A stretch of DNA of 64,000 bases from contig JAJFUG010000057.1 in assembly GCA_021372515.1 (NCBI GenBank), positions 14,294 to 78,293 of the forward strand, given 5' to 3'. The translations under genes were made by a program, and so were the position numbers. Under the pieces are notes generated by a model. It had not been told where the DNA came from. It was given only the letters and a program-made list of their open reading frames with translations, and made no database searches. Origin of the DNA: a bacterium. GTDB taxonomy: Bacteria > Gemmatimonadota > Glassbacteria > GWA2-58-10. This document shows positions 17,184-24,834 of the stretch, piece after piece. Position 1 is the first letter of the stretch, and each line of letters begins with the position of its first letter.

Positions 17184-17627
17184 CTATCTGACAAGCAGGC
17201 GGACTTTCACTTTCTTCTTGGCTCCTGCGTTTTTCACCAGTAGGCGAAGAGTAGAATTCCGCACTGCTCCGAGATTCGCTTCCGTTCCGAAGTTGACCGC
17301 GGAACTATCGAGGTCCGCACCCTGTCCCATCAGGACATCGTAACCGCGTTCATCGAGTACCTGCACATCGAAGCTGTCCGGCGGCGGAGTACTCGCGTTG
17401 GCAGTCGGGTCGACATGCAGGCTCACCACTCGCCCGATGAATCTGTTGCTCGTGGTGTCGTAGGCCGTGCCACCCGCCGAGGTCCAGGCGTCGAACTCCA
17501 CTTCTTGAGTGGAAGTGCTGGTGATCTCGAATTTCACCACCGTGCCATTCGTGCTCTGCGCGGGCAAAGGAAGCGGCAGCGCCGACAACACCGCCAGAAC
17601 CAGAACGAGCAAGACCGTTCGCCTCAT
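17184..17627 (-). CDS. Protein with a Sec-type signal peptide inside the head gene cluster
   Basis: 147 residues. GGAAGG precedes the ATG. The first 24 residues (MRRTVLLVLVLAVLSALPLP, then LPAQS) are a classic Sec signal with an AQ cleavage site. The rest is strand-rich (GTVVKFEITSTSTQEVEFDA; NSTLRLLVKNAGAKKKVKVR). Head assembly takes place in the cytoplasm, so an exported protein here is unexpected. It may be a moron that alters the host envelope, or the hydrophobic start may serve virion assembly. The gene is preceded by a GC-rich hairpin. Confidence 0.6.
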   Translation of the reverse strand: MRRTVLLVLVLAVLSALPLPLPAQSTNGTVVKFEITSTSTQEVEFDAWTSAGGTAYDTTSNRFIGRVVSLHVDPTANASTPPPDSFDVQVLDERGYDVLMGQGADLDSSAVNFGTEANLGAVRNSTLRLLVKNAGAKKKVKVRLLVR

Positions 17628-17645
17628 GATGCCTTCCTTTCGATA

Positions 17646-17670
17646 GGGGCGGGGTTATTCGCCCCGCCCC
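17646..17670 (-). promoter_or_regulatory. GC-rich hairpin between capsid-region genes
   Basis: Arms GGGGCGGGG (17646-17654) and CCCCGCCCC (17662-17670) are perfectly complementary with a 7-base loop. It lies 19 bases before the signal-peptide gene and 11 bases after the end of the decoration-like gene. There is no U-run, so it is more likely an RNA-stability or attenuation element than a full terminator; it may protect the abundant capsid transcript. Confidence 0.5.
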
Positions 17671-17680
17671 CTGTTCATGG

Positions 17681-18121
17681 TCAGGCTTCATCCGGGCTGA
17701 CGAGCATGTCCGCGTTCATCGCGCCGTGAGCGGGCGGAACGACCTTGCCGCTGTACTGGATCGCCACGACAGCACCGATCACGGCGTTGGACACGCCAAT
17801 GTCGATGCTGGCCCGCAAGTACCTTTTCTGCGGCTTGTAGACATCCAGCACAAGACCGGTCTGCCCGGTGGCCGCAGCCTCGGCCGCCGAAATCGTGTGC
17901 GGAGTGGAGCCGGAAAGCTCCTTCATGCCGGTCCCGCTGTTCACGTCGTTCTGATCCGCAGACAGCTTCAGCGTACCGTTCTCGATCAGGGTGTCGAACA
18001 GAGCGATGAACATCACTCCCTCGAAGCCCTGCATGTCGATGATCGCGCTGTCTCGGGTGGTCTGGCCCGCGGCGTAGTAGCCGAGGACTTGGGTTACTTT
18101 CGTGTTCTTCGAGAGGTTCAT
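17681..18121 (-). CDS. Probable capsid decoration or accessory head protein
   Basis: 146 residues from the ATG at 18121, preceded by TTGGAGG. Segments YYAAGQTTRDSAIIDMQGFE, GVMFIALFDTLIENGTLKLS and VLDVYKPQKRYLRASIDIGV are strand-rich and occur in small proteins encoded right after major capsid genes. Order and size suggest a decoration/cement protein or a protein that stabilises the expanded head. No catalytic motif is visible. Confidence 0.6.
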   Translation of the reverse strand: MNLSKNTKVTQVLGYYAAGQTTRDSAIIDMQGFEGVMFIALFDTLIENGTLKLSADQNDVNSGTGMKELSGSTPHTISAAEAAATGQTGLVLDVYKPQKRYLRASIDIGVSNAVIGAVVAIQYSGKVVPPAHGAMNADMLVSPDEA

Positions 18122-18179
18122 CTGTTTATCCTCCAAGATGGAGTTGTAGATTCATGTCAGAAGCGAGTTATGGCCGCCG

Positions 18180-19523
18180 TCAGGAGGCCAGCTTGACCCG
18201 AACGAAGGCTTCCGACAGGACCGGCATACCGTCGGTTTCGCCCCGTCCAATCAGGCCGGTCTGGTTGGTGGTTGCGTACAGCTCCACCAGGCGCTGAACC
18301 TCCATGTCCAGAGCATCGGCGATCCAGTAGAACGACCAGTCGGAGAGCAGCCCGACATACTGGCCGCTCGTGAAGGTGTTCGGCATGTACTCGCTGATGT
18401 CCATCGGCAGATTCAACAGACGGTCCGGCTGGCCCACCACGGTGGAAGGCTGCCACTGATAGCGGTCCTCCTTGTCCTTGATCTTGTCGATCTGCTTCAG
18501 AGCATCGCGGTGGAAAGTCCAGCGGGCCTTCGCCCAATACTGGCTCTTCAGCGCGTACTTGGCCTCCTTCAGCCCGTCGAAAGTGATCGCCGTCTGTTCG
18601 TTGTCGGTCGAGACGTCGCGGCTCGTCGGAATACCGAGAGGCGAGGCGACCATCACGCCCAGCGGCTCGTTCGTGCCGGAACCGTTGAAGAAGGCGTTTT
18701 CCTGGACCGTCGAGAACTTGTACTTCAGCCGGTCGATCACCAAGCCCTCGACGTTGAAGAAGGACGCCCTGAGCAGCTTGTTGCTGATCTTGACCAGCCG
18801 GGCCAGCGGATGTGGATGCAGTTCGCGCTTGCCGAAGGACAGTCCGTTGTCCTCGTTGCCGGTCTTGAGTTCACTGGTCCAGGTGGGATCGCCCATGTCG
18901 GTTTCGAGCACCGGCACACCCAGGCTCTCGGCTTTCGGGACTGTGTACTTGGTCGCGTACCGGCGCACGAAGACCTCATTGTCCACGGCCTTGATCAGGT
19001 TCTGGATCATCTGCTGCGGCATGACCAGGAACCCGCCGAACACGTCGGCGTCCATCTGCAGCGCGCGCTTCTCCGCATCGGATACCGGCTCGCCCAGCAC
19101 CATCCGGGCAAAGATGTCCGACTGCATTTCGACGAACTCGGCCGGAAGCACCTCTCCGCGCGACACAACAGCATGCACGGCGGCCAAGGTGCGAAGCTCC
19201 GTCTCGCCGGAGTTGAATCGGCGGATCGCCTCGGACACTCGCTGCTGCCTCGTGCGGTTCTGTAGAGTGCCGTTGTTGCCCGGATCAGGGCCGGGGGGAG
19301 TCGCGCCGACAGGAGTGTGCATTTCGCCCTCGAGCTTTCCGAGCCGCTGCTCAAGCTCGATTTCCGTGGTGAGAACAGCGATGCGAGCCTCGATCTTGTT
19401 GATCTCGGCCTGATCGTCCGCGGTCAGATCCCGCTTCTCGGCATCGGCCTTGTCCACCAGTTCACGCATCCGCGCAACGATCCTGGCGCGCTCCTCGCGC
19501 AGCCTTCTTTCTCTCTCGTTCAT
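18180..19523 (-). CDS. Major capsid protein, HK97 fold with N-terminal scaffold
   Basis: 447 residues with AAGGAA before the ATG. Residues 1-75 are a charged coiled coil (delta/scaffold domain: RERRLREERARIVARMRELV; IAVLTTEIELEQRLGKLEGE). The HK97 core begins near residue 120, with the recognisable capsid blocks VLETDMGDPTWTSEL, NKLLRASFFNVEGLVIDRLK, NAFFNGSGTNEPLGV and the later AKARWTFHRDALKQIDKIKD. The scaffold is expected to be removed by the protease encoded upstream. Confidence 0.93.
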   Translation of the reverse strand: MNERERRLREERARIVARMRELVDKADAEKRDLTADDQAEINKIEARIAVLTTEIELEQRLGKLEGEMHTPVGATPPGPDPGNNGTLQNRTRQQRVSEAIRRFNSGETELRTLAAVHAVVSRGEVLPAEFVEMQSDIFARMVLGEPVSDAEKRALQMDADVFGGFLVMPQQMIQNLIKAVDNEVFVRRYATKYTVPKAESLGVPVLETDMGDPTWTSELKTGNEDNGLSFGKRELHPHPLARLVKISNKLLRASFFNVEGLVIDRLKYKFSTVQENAFFNGSGTNEPLGVMVASPLGIPTSRDVSTDNEQTAITFDGLKEAKYALKSQYWAKARWTFHRDALKQIDKIKDKEDRYQWQPSTVVGQPDRLLNLPMDISEYMPNTFTSGQYVGLLSDWSFYWIADALDMEVQRLVELYATTNQTGLIGRGETDGMPVLSEAFVRVKLAS

Positions 19524-19537
19524 GGCTCTTTCCTTTC

Positions 19538-20191
19538 TCAGAAGTTGTTGAGTTCATGGCACCGGACTTTTGTACGCCAGACGTTGGACAGCCGACCCTT
19601 CGACTGTTCTCCGTCCGGACCGCCCCCGCTCTCCTGAGCGGTTCGCTCGGCCTTGTACTGTTCCAGTGACCGCAAGGCTACAGTAGTATCGGGATAGGCG
19701 GGGACCGCCACCGGACCCACTTCGATCAAGTCGACCTCAATCAGAGTGCGCTCGGCGATCTGGTTGCCGCCCTTGTCAGGCTCCTTCCATGCCTGAGCGA
19801 CTACACGAAACTGAAAGCTCTGCCCGGTGATGTCTCCGCGCTCGATGGACACGGCCAGATCGCGCGCCCATTGCGTGTCGGGAAGCTCGGCCTCCATGAA
19901 TAAACCCTCGACATCCTCGAGCAGACTGAGCGTCCCGGCGGACATTCTCCCGATGACGAAGTTGGGATCGTGGTTGAAAAAGCTCCGCACATCATTCGCC
20001 TTGAGAGAATTGGCGAAAGCTCCGGGCTGAATCTTCTCGCGATACCAGCCACCCAGGGTTTCGCTCCAGGCGTTGAACTTCGCTGCGTATCCACGAACGA
20101 CTCGTTTCCCTGTGTCGTTCTGCCGAATCTCAAGCTGCAGGGGTATCTCACGGCGTTCGATCTGATTCTTTTCCTCGTTCGGCTTCGGCAT
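19538..20191 (-). CDS. Prohead protease, HK97/U35 family
   Basis: About 217 residues; AGAGG precedes the ATG at 20191 (an in-frame GTG lies 6 bases earlier). The family blocks are visible: RGYAAKFNAWSETLGGWYRE then GAFANSL, the catalytic His in SFFNHDPNFVIGR (about residue 75), and the catalytic Ser in RGDITGQSFQF (about residue 126), followed by the acidic VDLIEVGPVAVPAYPDT. It cleaves the scaffold domain of the capsid protein during head maturation. The tail after residue 190 is probably trimmed. Confidence 0.92.
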   Translation of the reverse strand: MPKPNEEKNQIERREIPLQLEIRQNDTGKRVVRGYAAKFNAWSETLGGWYREKIQPGAFANSLKANDVRSFFNHDPNFVIGRMSAGTLSLLEDVEGLFMEAELPDTQWARDLAVSIERGDITGQSFQFRVVAQAWKEPDKGGNQIAERTLIEVDLIEVGPVAVPAYPDTTVALRSLEQYKAERTAQESGGGPDGEQSKGRLSNVWRTKVRCHELNNF

Positions 20192-20212
20192 GATCACCTC
20201 TTTTCAGTGGCG

Positions 20213-20267
20213 ACAAAAAAGGACGGCATGCGCAGAGGTGTGGCTCCACACAGCCGTCCTTTTTGTC
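20213..20267. terminator. Bidirectional terminator-like hairpin inside the head operon
   Basis: GGACGGC (20221-20227) pairs with GCCGTCC (20253-20259); the stem is flanked by six A on one side and five T on the other, and it encloses a second hairpin, GTGTGG-CT-CCACAC (20238-20251). Read on the minus strand, the 7-bp stem is followed by TTTTTTG. It lies between the portal stop (20315) and the protease start (20191), so it would cut late transcription unless antitermination or read-through occurs. Confidence 0.65.
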
Positions 20268-20314
20268 TTCGCCCGGGTTGATCAGACCCTGGCGCTTTCA
20301 ATTTTCTGAAGCTT

Positions 20315-22312
20315 CTACCGGCTCGCCGCCGTAATGCAATCACAGCCCTGGTGTAGCTGCGGATGAGTCTTCGGCCCGCTTATAACCAGCTTGCCCTCGC
20401 CAGCGTCCAGAGATTCCCCCTCCTTCAGGTAATAGCCGCCCCGCTCAATCACCCGCCCGTCCATCTGCTTGCAGTAGGGGCATTCCTCCGAACCTTGATT
20501 GATCCAGATAACTCTGTATCCGGCTGCGAAAAAGACCACGTTCGCAAAAGCCGAACGACCGTCTACCGTCTCACGAGCCGCCACCTTGCCAGCTCTGGTT
20601 TTATCCCACTCGTCAAGCCGCTGCTCGATGGCGGCCGCCGGGTCTTCCGACTCGTTCAGAAGTTGATTGATCTGCCCTTGAGAGCTTCCAGCCCATCGAG
20701 CCGCGGTCGTTCCGATGTAATCCGCCACGAACTTCTCGAAGCTCTTCACGTCGCTTTCGGACCCGATTTCATCTCTGGCGGCGTCACGGATCGATTCGGC
20801 GTAGGCCGTGATGACCGGCGCCATGTTCTCTTTAACTCGTTCGGGCAGATCGTCATAGTAGGCCCGCAACCATCGCTCGAACTCGGACGCGCTTCTCTGG
20901 CTCAGGTATTTCCTCACGGCCTGGCGCACGTCGTTGACCTCGCGCCGCACCATTCGCCCTGCGGCATCCTCGAGCAGCCTACGATACTGCTTGCTCAGAC
21001 GATTGCGAGCCATGACCGCCCGACGCTTGTCCTCGTTGGTGCGATGCTCGTGAGCAGGGTCTTCAATCATGCGTTCCGCCACCGCCGCCGCGGGCGGCAG
21101 TTCACTTCCGACCTCGATCATGTTGACCGGCATCCAGAATTTATCTCCGTCCGGCCCGATGGTCTGCTCGTTCTCCTTCCGCAAGACCATGTTGGTATTC
21201 AAAAATCCCCACTGTTTTCCAACGGCGTAAGCGTCATACCGGGCCTTGATGTCGCCTCGAAGCAGTCCGTTCAGGTCGAACTCGATGAAGTACCCGGCAT
21301 CAATCTCATCCTGGCGCAGCAGCCCATAAGTCAGTTCGGTTTCGAACAGCGTTATCCAGGGGCCCATGTGAATGGTCAAAAGCTCAATACTCTGTTGCTC
21401 GATGTTGCTCTTGATCGTACCATCCATCTCTTTCAGCAGATAGGCGGGCAAATTGAACCACCGAGCGATCTCGATCACCTGGAATTTTCGCGTTTCAAGA
21501 AACTGCGAATCTTCCGGCGATACGCTGATCGGGATGGGCTTCATGTCCTCTTCGAGCAGTAGCAGCCGATGACTCTTGCCGAGGCCCGCGTATTTGTCCG
21601 AAAGCTGCTTCTTCAGCGCATCACGCGTATCCTTTTTCAGCGCTTTCGGTGTGCTGACCACGATCCCCGGGTGTGTTCCACTGCCGAACCAGCGTGCTCC
21701 GAATTCCTCGGTGGCGAGCGAAAGACCGATGCCCTCGCGCGCGAGCGTGACCACCGAGTAACCCTGAATGCCGTCGAATCCGAAGCCCGGAATGTGCAAC
21801 ATGTTCTCATGCGGAATCTCGACCGGCCCGCCCTGCCGAGGCGTGTACTCATAGACTATTCGCCCATCGCGCTCTTCAAGCCTCATCCGGTCCGGGCGAA
21901 TCGGGTGTATCTCCGCGATCTGTCCCGCTCCGTTGAACACTCGAAAATTATAACTGTTTCCCCAAGTGCAAACGTGCCCCGCCGCTGCCTGAATCCAGCG
22001 GGCCGCAGTCATTCCGGGCATCCCCGCCCGCGGTGGCCGGACTCGTCCGTGGACCACTTGGTACAGAGGGTGACTTGTCGCCTTTTCCTTGCCGTTGTCC
22101 GTGGTCCGTCGATACAGATGAAGCGGCAGTTGCATCAGGATACCGCTGATTATAGTCACAGCGTTGAACACCGCCGAATTGTTCATGGCTGAAATTTCAT
22201 TGACCGTCCGGCCAGCGGCGGTCTCCGATCCGCCACGCACCCAGTCAACAAGCCATTTCTCCGGAGTGGCGATACTCGACCTGATCTCCTGCAGCGTCGG
22301 GAAAAGGCTCAT
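20315..22312 (-). CDS. Portal protein fused to a MuF-like head morphogenesis domain
   Basis: 665 residues. Residues about 30-400 are an HK97-type portal: AMNNSAVFNAVTIISGILMQ, LPLHLYRRT, WGNSYNFRVFNGAGQIAEIH, and NLPAYLLKEMDGTIKSNIEQ. Residues about 430-665 match the C-terminal phage Mu F-like head protein: helical region, then YRVIWINQGSEECPYCKQMD, GRVIERGGYY and THPQLHQGCDC, with the Cys/His pattern of the MuF end. In most phages these are separate genes. The fused form puts a minor head protein on every portal subunit. No toxin domain follows the MuF part. Confidence 0.88.
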   Translation of the reverse strand: MSLFPTLQEIRSSIATPEKWLVDWVRGGSETAAGRTVNEISAMNNSAVFNAVTIISGILMQLPLHLYRRTTDNGKEKATSHPLYQVVHGRVRPPRAGMPGMTAARWIQAAAGHVCTWGNSYNFRVFNGAGQIAEIHPIRPDRMRLEERDGRIVYEYTPRQGGPVEIPHENMLHIPGFGFDGIQGYSVVTLAREGIGLSLATEEFGARWFGSGTHPGIVVSTPKALKKDTRDALKKQLSDKYAGLGKSHRLLLLEEDMKPIPISVSPEDSQFLETRKFQVIEIARWFNLPAYLLKEMDGTIKSNIEQQSIELLTIHMGPWITLFETELTYGLLRQDEIDAGYFIEFDLNGLLRGDIKARYDAYAVGKQWGFLNTNMVLRKENEQTIGPDGDKFWMPVNMIEVGSELPPAAAVAERMIEDPAHEHRTNEDKRRAVMARNRLSKQYRRLLEDAAGRMVRREVNDVRQAVRKYLSQRSASEFERWLRAYYDDLPERVKENMAPVITAYAESIRDAARDEIGSESDVKSFEKFVADYIGTTAARWAGSSQGQINQLLNESEDPAAAIEQRLDEWDKTRAGKVAARETVDGRSAFANVVFFAAGYRVIWINQGSEECPYCKQMDGRVIERGGYYLKEGESLDAGEGKLVISGPKTHPQLHQGCDCITAASR

Positions 22313-22321
22313 CTCTACCCC

Positions 22322-22465
22322 TTATTTCACGGTCCTGGACAGCCCGGTAATAACCAGCACCAGACCGACAAAGATCAGGGCGGCCCACGGTTTCAGGAGC
22401 CAAAGGCCCGCGCCAATCATCGCGATTCCAGTGCCGATTATCGCGTCTCTCTGCACACTTTTCAT
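22322..22465 (-). CDS. Small two-helix membrane protein between terminase and portal
   Basis: 47 residues, M-K-S-V-Q-R-D then two hydrophobic helices (AIIGTGIAMIGAGLWLL; WAALIFVGLVLVITGL) split by KP. The ATG overlaps the large terminase stop as ATGA, and the stop lies 9 bases before the portal start with AAGGGG between. The coupling on both sides supports it as a real gene. Tiny membrane proteins occur at this place in other siphoviruses; their function is unknown. Confidence 0.65.
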   Translation of the reverse strand: MKSVQRDAIIGTGIAMIGAGLWLLKPWAALIFVGLVLVITGLSRTVK

Positions 22466-24207
22466 GCGACAAAAACCTCGTTGCTGTCGTAGGTGCTTTC
22501 GGTTTCGTCTTCATTTATCACGGCTCGCCAGAGCGCCATGATCGAGGCGACCACTCCGTCGATCCGTTTGCTCGATGTCATTCGGTCGGGTTTCACCGGC
22601 TTGATGTTGCCCGCAGGGTCGGTTGCGATTGTGGCGCAATTCACCATCCAATTCATCACCGGGTTTCCGCCGTGCGCGATCTCAGCCGCCAGCACGCGCC
22701 GCTCAAAGTCTTTAGATGCCGGACTCATGCTGAGAAATCCCTGCCGAAACTCAATCATCTTCAGGCCCTGGTCCTGCAGATTGAGCACCACCTGAGAAGC
22801 GTTGTACGGGTCGTAGGCTATCTCCTTCAGGTCGTATCGCGCCGCGTCTTCCAACACCTGCGCCTCGATGAACGAGTAGTCGATAACGTTGCCGGGCGTC
22901 GCCATGACAAAGCCCTTGTTGATCCAGAGGTCATAAGGCACTCTGTCATGAAGGCATCGCTCGCGAAGCCCATCCTGCGGCAGGAAGAAACGATACAAAA
23001 ACTGATACAGCCGATCATCGCCCTGGGGTGGAAAGCAGAGCACCCAGGCTGTCAGGTCGTTGACCGTGGACAGGTCCAGACCGCCGTAGCAGGTCCGGCC
23101 CCGCAGACCTTCCGCGTTCACCGGGAAGGCGCAGGCATTCCAGCTTTTCTGCGTGATCCATGCGATGACAGCCTCGGTCCACAGATTGAGTCGCTTGGTC
23201 TTGAACTCGTTTTGCTTTGTTGGCGACTGGATCGCCTCTCTGCACATCTCCCGAAGGTCACTGAGCTTCAGAGAAACATTCAGATTCGGGTTCGCCTTTA
23301 TCCAGGTCCGCTCGTCAGTCCAGTCATCGGCCGGCCTGATCGCGTTGCCCTTCTCGTCCTTCTCTTCCTCGTCCAGGGTGTAGATGATTCCGAAGACAGA
23401 ATCGTCTTCGAACACGCCTTCCAAAATGCTTGTCACGTACTCCCGCTGGATATAGCAGGGACATTGTTTTTCGTAACCGGCGGTCGTGATGACGAACATC
23501 ATCGGCTGGCGGCGCGAACCCATCGCCGTCCTCAGCACGTCATAAAGCCCACTGTCCGGGTGAGCGTGATACTCGTCGATGATCGCACCGTGGACGTTCA
23601 GACCGTCCTCGGTCTTGGAGTCGCGGCCCAACGGCTCGAACTTCGAAGCCGTGTCGATGACATGCAGGTTATCTCGGACAATCCCGATCCGCCGCCGCAG
23701 GAAGGGCGAGGACTTCACCATCCGCTCGGCTTCCGCATGAACGATTTTCGCCTGCTTATACTTCGTGGCCGCAGTGTATATCTGAGCGCCAGGCTCTCCG
23801 TCAGCATCGAACAGATACAGCCCGACTCCACTTGCCATGCTGCTCTTCCCATTCTTTCGAGCCATGTCGATGTAGACGACCTTGAAGCGCCGAGTCTCTT
23901 CCTCTTTCTTCAACCAGCCGAATATCGACCACAGAATGAATTGCTGCCACGGCGAAAGCTCGAACAAACGTCCGGCCCACTCCCCGATGGAGTGATGCAG
24001 ATACTTGTGGAAGAAATCGATCACATGCCAGGCGGCATCCTCGCTGAAGAAATACGGATACTCCGGATCATTTTCCGCTCTCTCCAGGTCTCGGACATGG
24101 CGCTCGACCGCAAGTTTGGTCCACTTGCAGGCCGGGATTCTGCCTGACAGGATGTTCTCGGCGTACTGCATCGCTGGCGCGATGTCATGCTCTCGTTTTC
24201 TTCCCAC
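22462..24207 (-). CDS. terL: Terminase large subunit
   Basis: About 581 residues. The frame is open to 24243, inside the small subunit gene. A GTG at 24207 has GAGG at a 6-base distance and is the preferred start; an ATG at 24171 is the alternative. The Terminase_1 pattern is clear: SPWQQFILWSIFGWLKK, Walker A ARKNGKSS (about residues 116-123 from the GTG), Walker B GAIIDEYH, and the nuclease domain starting with GGLDLSTVNDLTAW, with a later acidic residue in DGVVASIMAL. It drives DNA packaging and cuts the concatemer. Confidence 0.95.
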   Translation of the reverse strand: MGRKREHDIAPAMQYAENILSGRIPACKWTKLAVERHVRDLERAENDPEYPYFFSEDAAWHVIDFFHKYLHHSIGEWAGRLFELSPWQQFILWSIFGWLKKEEETRRFKVVYIDMARKNGKSSMASGVGLYLFDADGEPGAQIYTAATKYKQAKIVHAEAERMVKSSPFLRRRIGIVRDNLHVIDTASKFEPLGRDSKTEDGLNVHGAIIDEYHAHPDSGLYDVLRTAMGSRRQPMMFVITTAGYEKQCPCYIQREYVTSILEGVFEDDSVFGIIYTLDEEEKDEKGNAIRPADDWTDERTWIKANPNLNVSLKLSDLREMCREAIQSPTKQNEFKTKRLNLWTEAVIAWITQKSWNACAFPVNAEGLRGRTCYGGLDLSTVNDLTAWVLCFPPQGDDRLYQFLYRFFLPQDGLRERCLHDRVPYDLWINKGFVMATPGNVIDYSFIEAQVLEDAARYDLKEIAYDPYNASQVVLNLQDQGLKMIEFRQGFLSMSPASKDFERRVLAAEIAHGGNPVMNWMVNCATIATDPAGNIKPVKPDRMTSSKRIDGVVASIMALWRAVINEDETESTYDSNEVFVA

Positions 24208-24721
24208 GATACGCCTCGTAAGAGTCGGTCCGTTCCTGCTCAAGCTCCACCTTCAGCCGCGCTCTGGAACTCGGGGTCATTCCGAAGTCGGCCAGTATCC
24301 GGCTGGCGATAGCCCAGGCCGCATCTCTCGCCGCGGCCACCGGGCTTCTCTGCACGATGAACCGGTCGACTTCCTTGCTGATCTTCTCTCCGGTCGCCTC
24401 ATCGACAAAGGTCTTGGTCTCCTTGCCGTTCTTCACCTTGATGAAAACGCCAGCCTTCTTCGTCTGGTCTGAAAGCTTGCGATACTCGCTGAAATACTCG
24501 CAGAACACCGACAAAGAGAGATCGTCAACCTCGGTAAGGATGCCAGCATCGAACAGCTTGTGCGAAACCCGCTCCCATATCTCGCGCTCATCCTTCGCAA
24601 GGTGAGAAGGACACTCCGGGATCGTTCTCGGCGGCTGTGGCTCATCGTGGTTGATCGGCCTGTGGCCTGGATTTCCGCGAAGAACCTTCAGCTTTGTCGG
24701 TACTGGAGGTCTGCCCTTCAT
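24185..24721 (-). CDS. terS: Terminase small subunit, P27 family
   Basis: 178 residues. The N-terminal block KGRPPVPTKLKVLRGNPGHR with PINHDEPQP is the hallmark of the P27 family, and LAKDEREIWERVSHKLFDAG and the helical middle follow. The C-terminus (DFGMTPSSRARLKV) is also family-typical. It recognises the packaging site. It lies upstream of the large subunit with a short overlap. The gene is preceded by a 110-base structured leader (see 24744-24830), which may hold the packaging site or an RNA control element. Confidence 0.93.
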   Translation of the reverse strand: MKGRPPVPTKLKVLRGNPGHRPINHDEPQPPRTIPECPSHLAKDEREIWERVSHKLFDAGILTEVDDLSLSVFCEYFSEYRKLSDQTKKAGVFIKVKNGKETKTFVDEATGEKISKEVDRFIVQRSPVAAARDAAWAIASRILADFGMTPSSRARLKVELEQERTDSYEAYRGKKTRA

Positions 24722-24743
24722 CGTTTATTCCTCACCCTGATAA

Positions 24744-24830
24744 GGGGGGGGGTGCTATTTTTGCGACTCGCAAAGGTCAATTGCCCGCTCGGTCTGGAGC
24801 GGCAAACTTCGAGGATTTTTACCCCCCTAT
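24744..24830 (-). ncRNA. Candidate structured leader before the terminase genes
   Basis: On the minus strand GGGGGGT (24827-24821) can pair with ACCCCCC (24753-24747), closing a region that holds two hairpins: TTTGCCGCTC-CAGACC-GAGCGGGCAA with a single bulged G (24806-24781), and the perfect stem TTTGCGA-G-TCGCAAA (24774-24760). The element fills the 113-base gap between the ParB-like stop and the terminase small start. I recall G-rich leaders of this general shape before P27 terminase genes in other prophages, but I have not verified that. It may be an RNA element or a packaging (cos/pac) DNA site. Confidence 0.5.
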
Positions 24831-24834
24831 CCCC

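Noticed and set aside
22672-24147. 491-aa + strand open frame
   Set aside because: Antisense to the large terminase; no recognisable domain.
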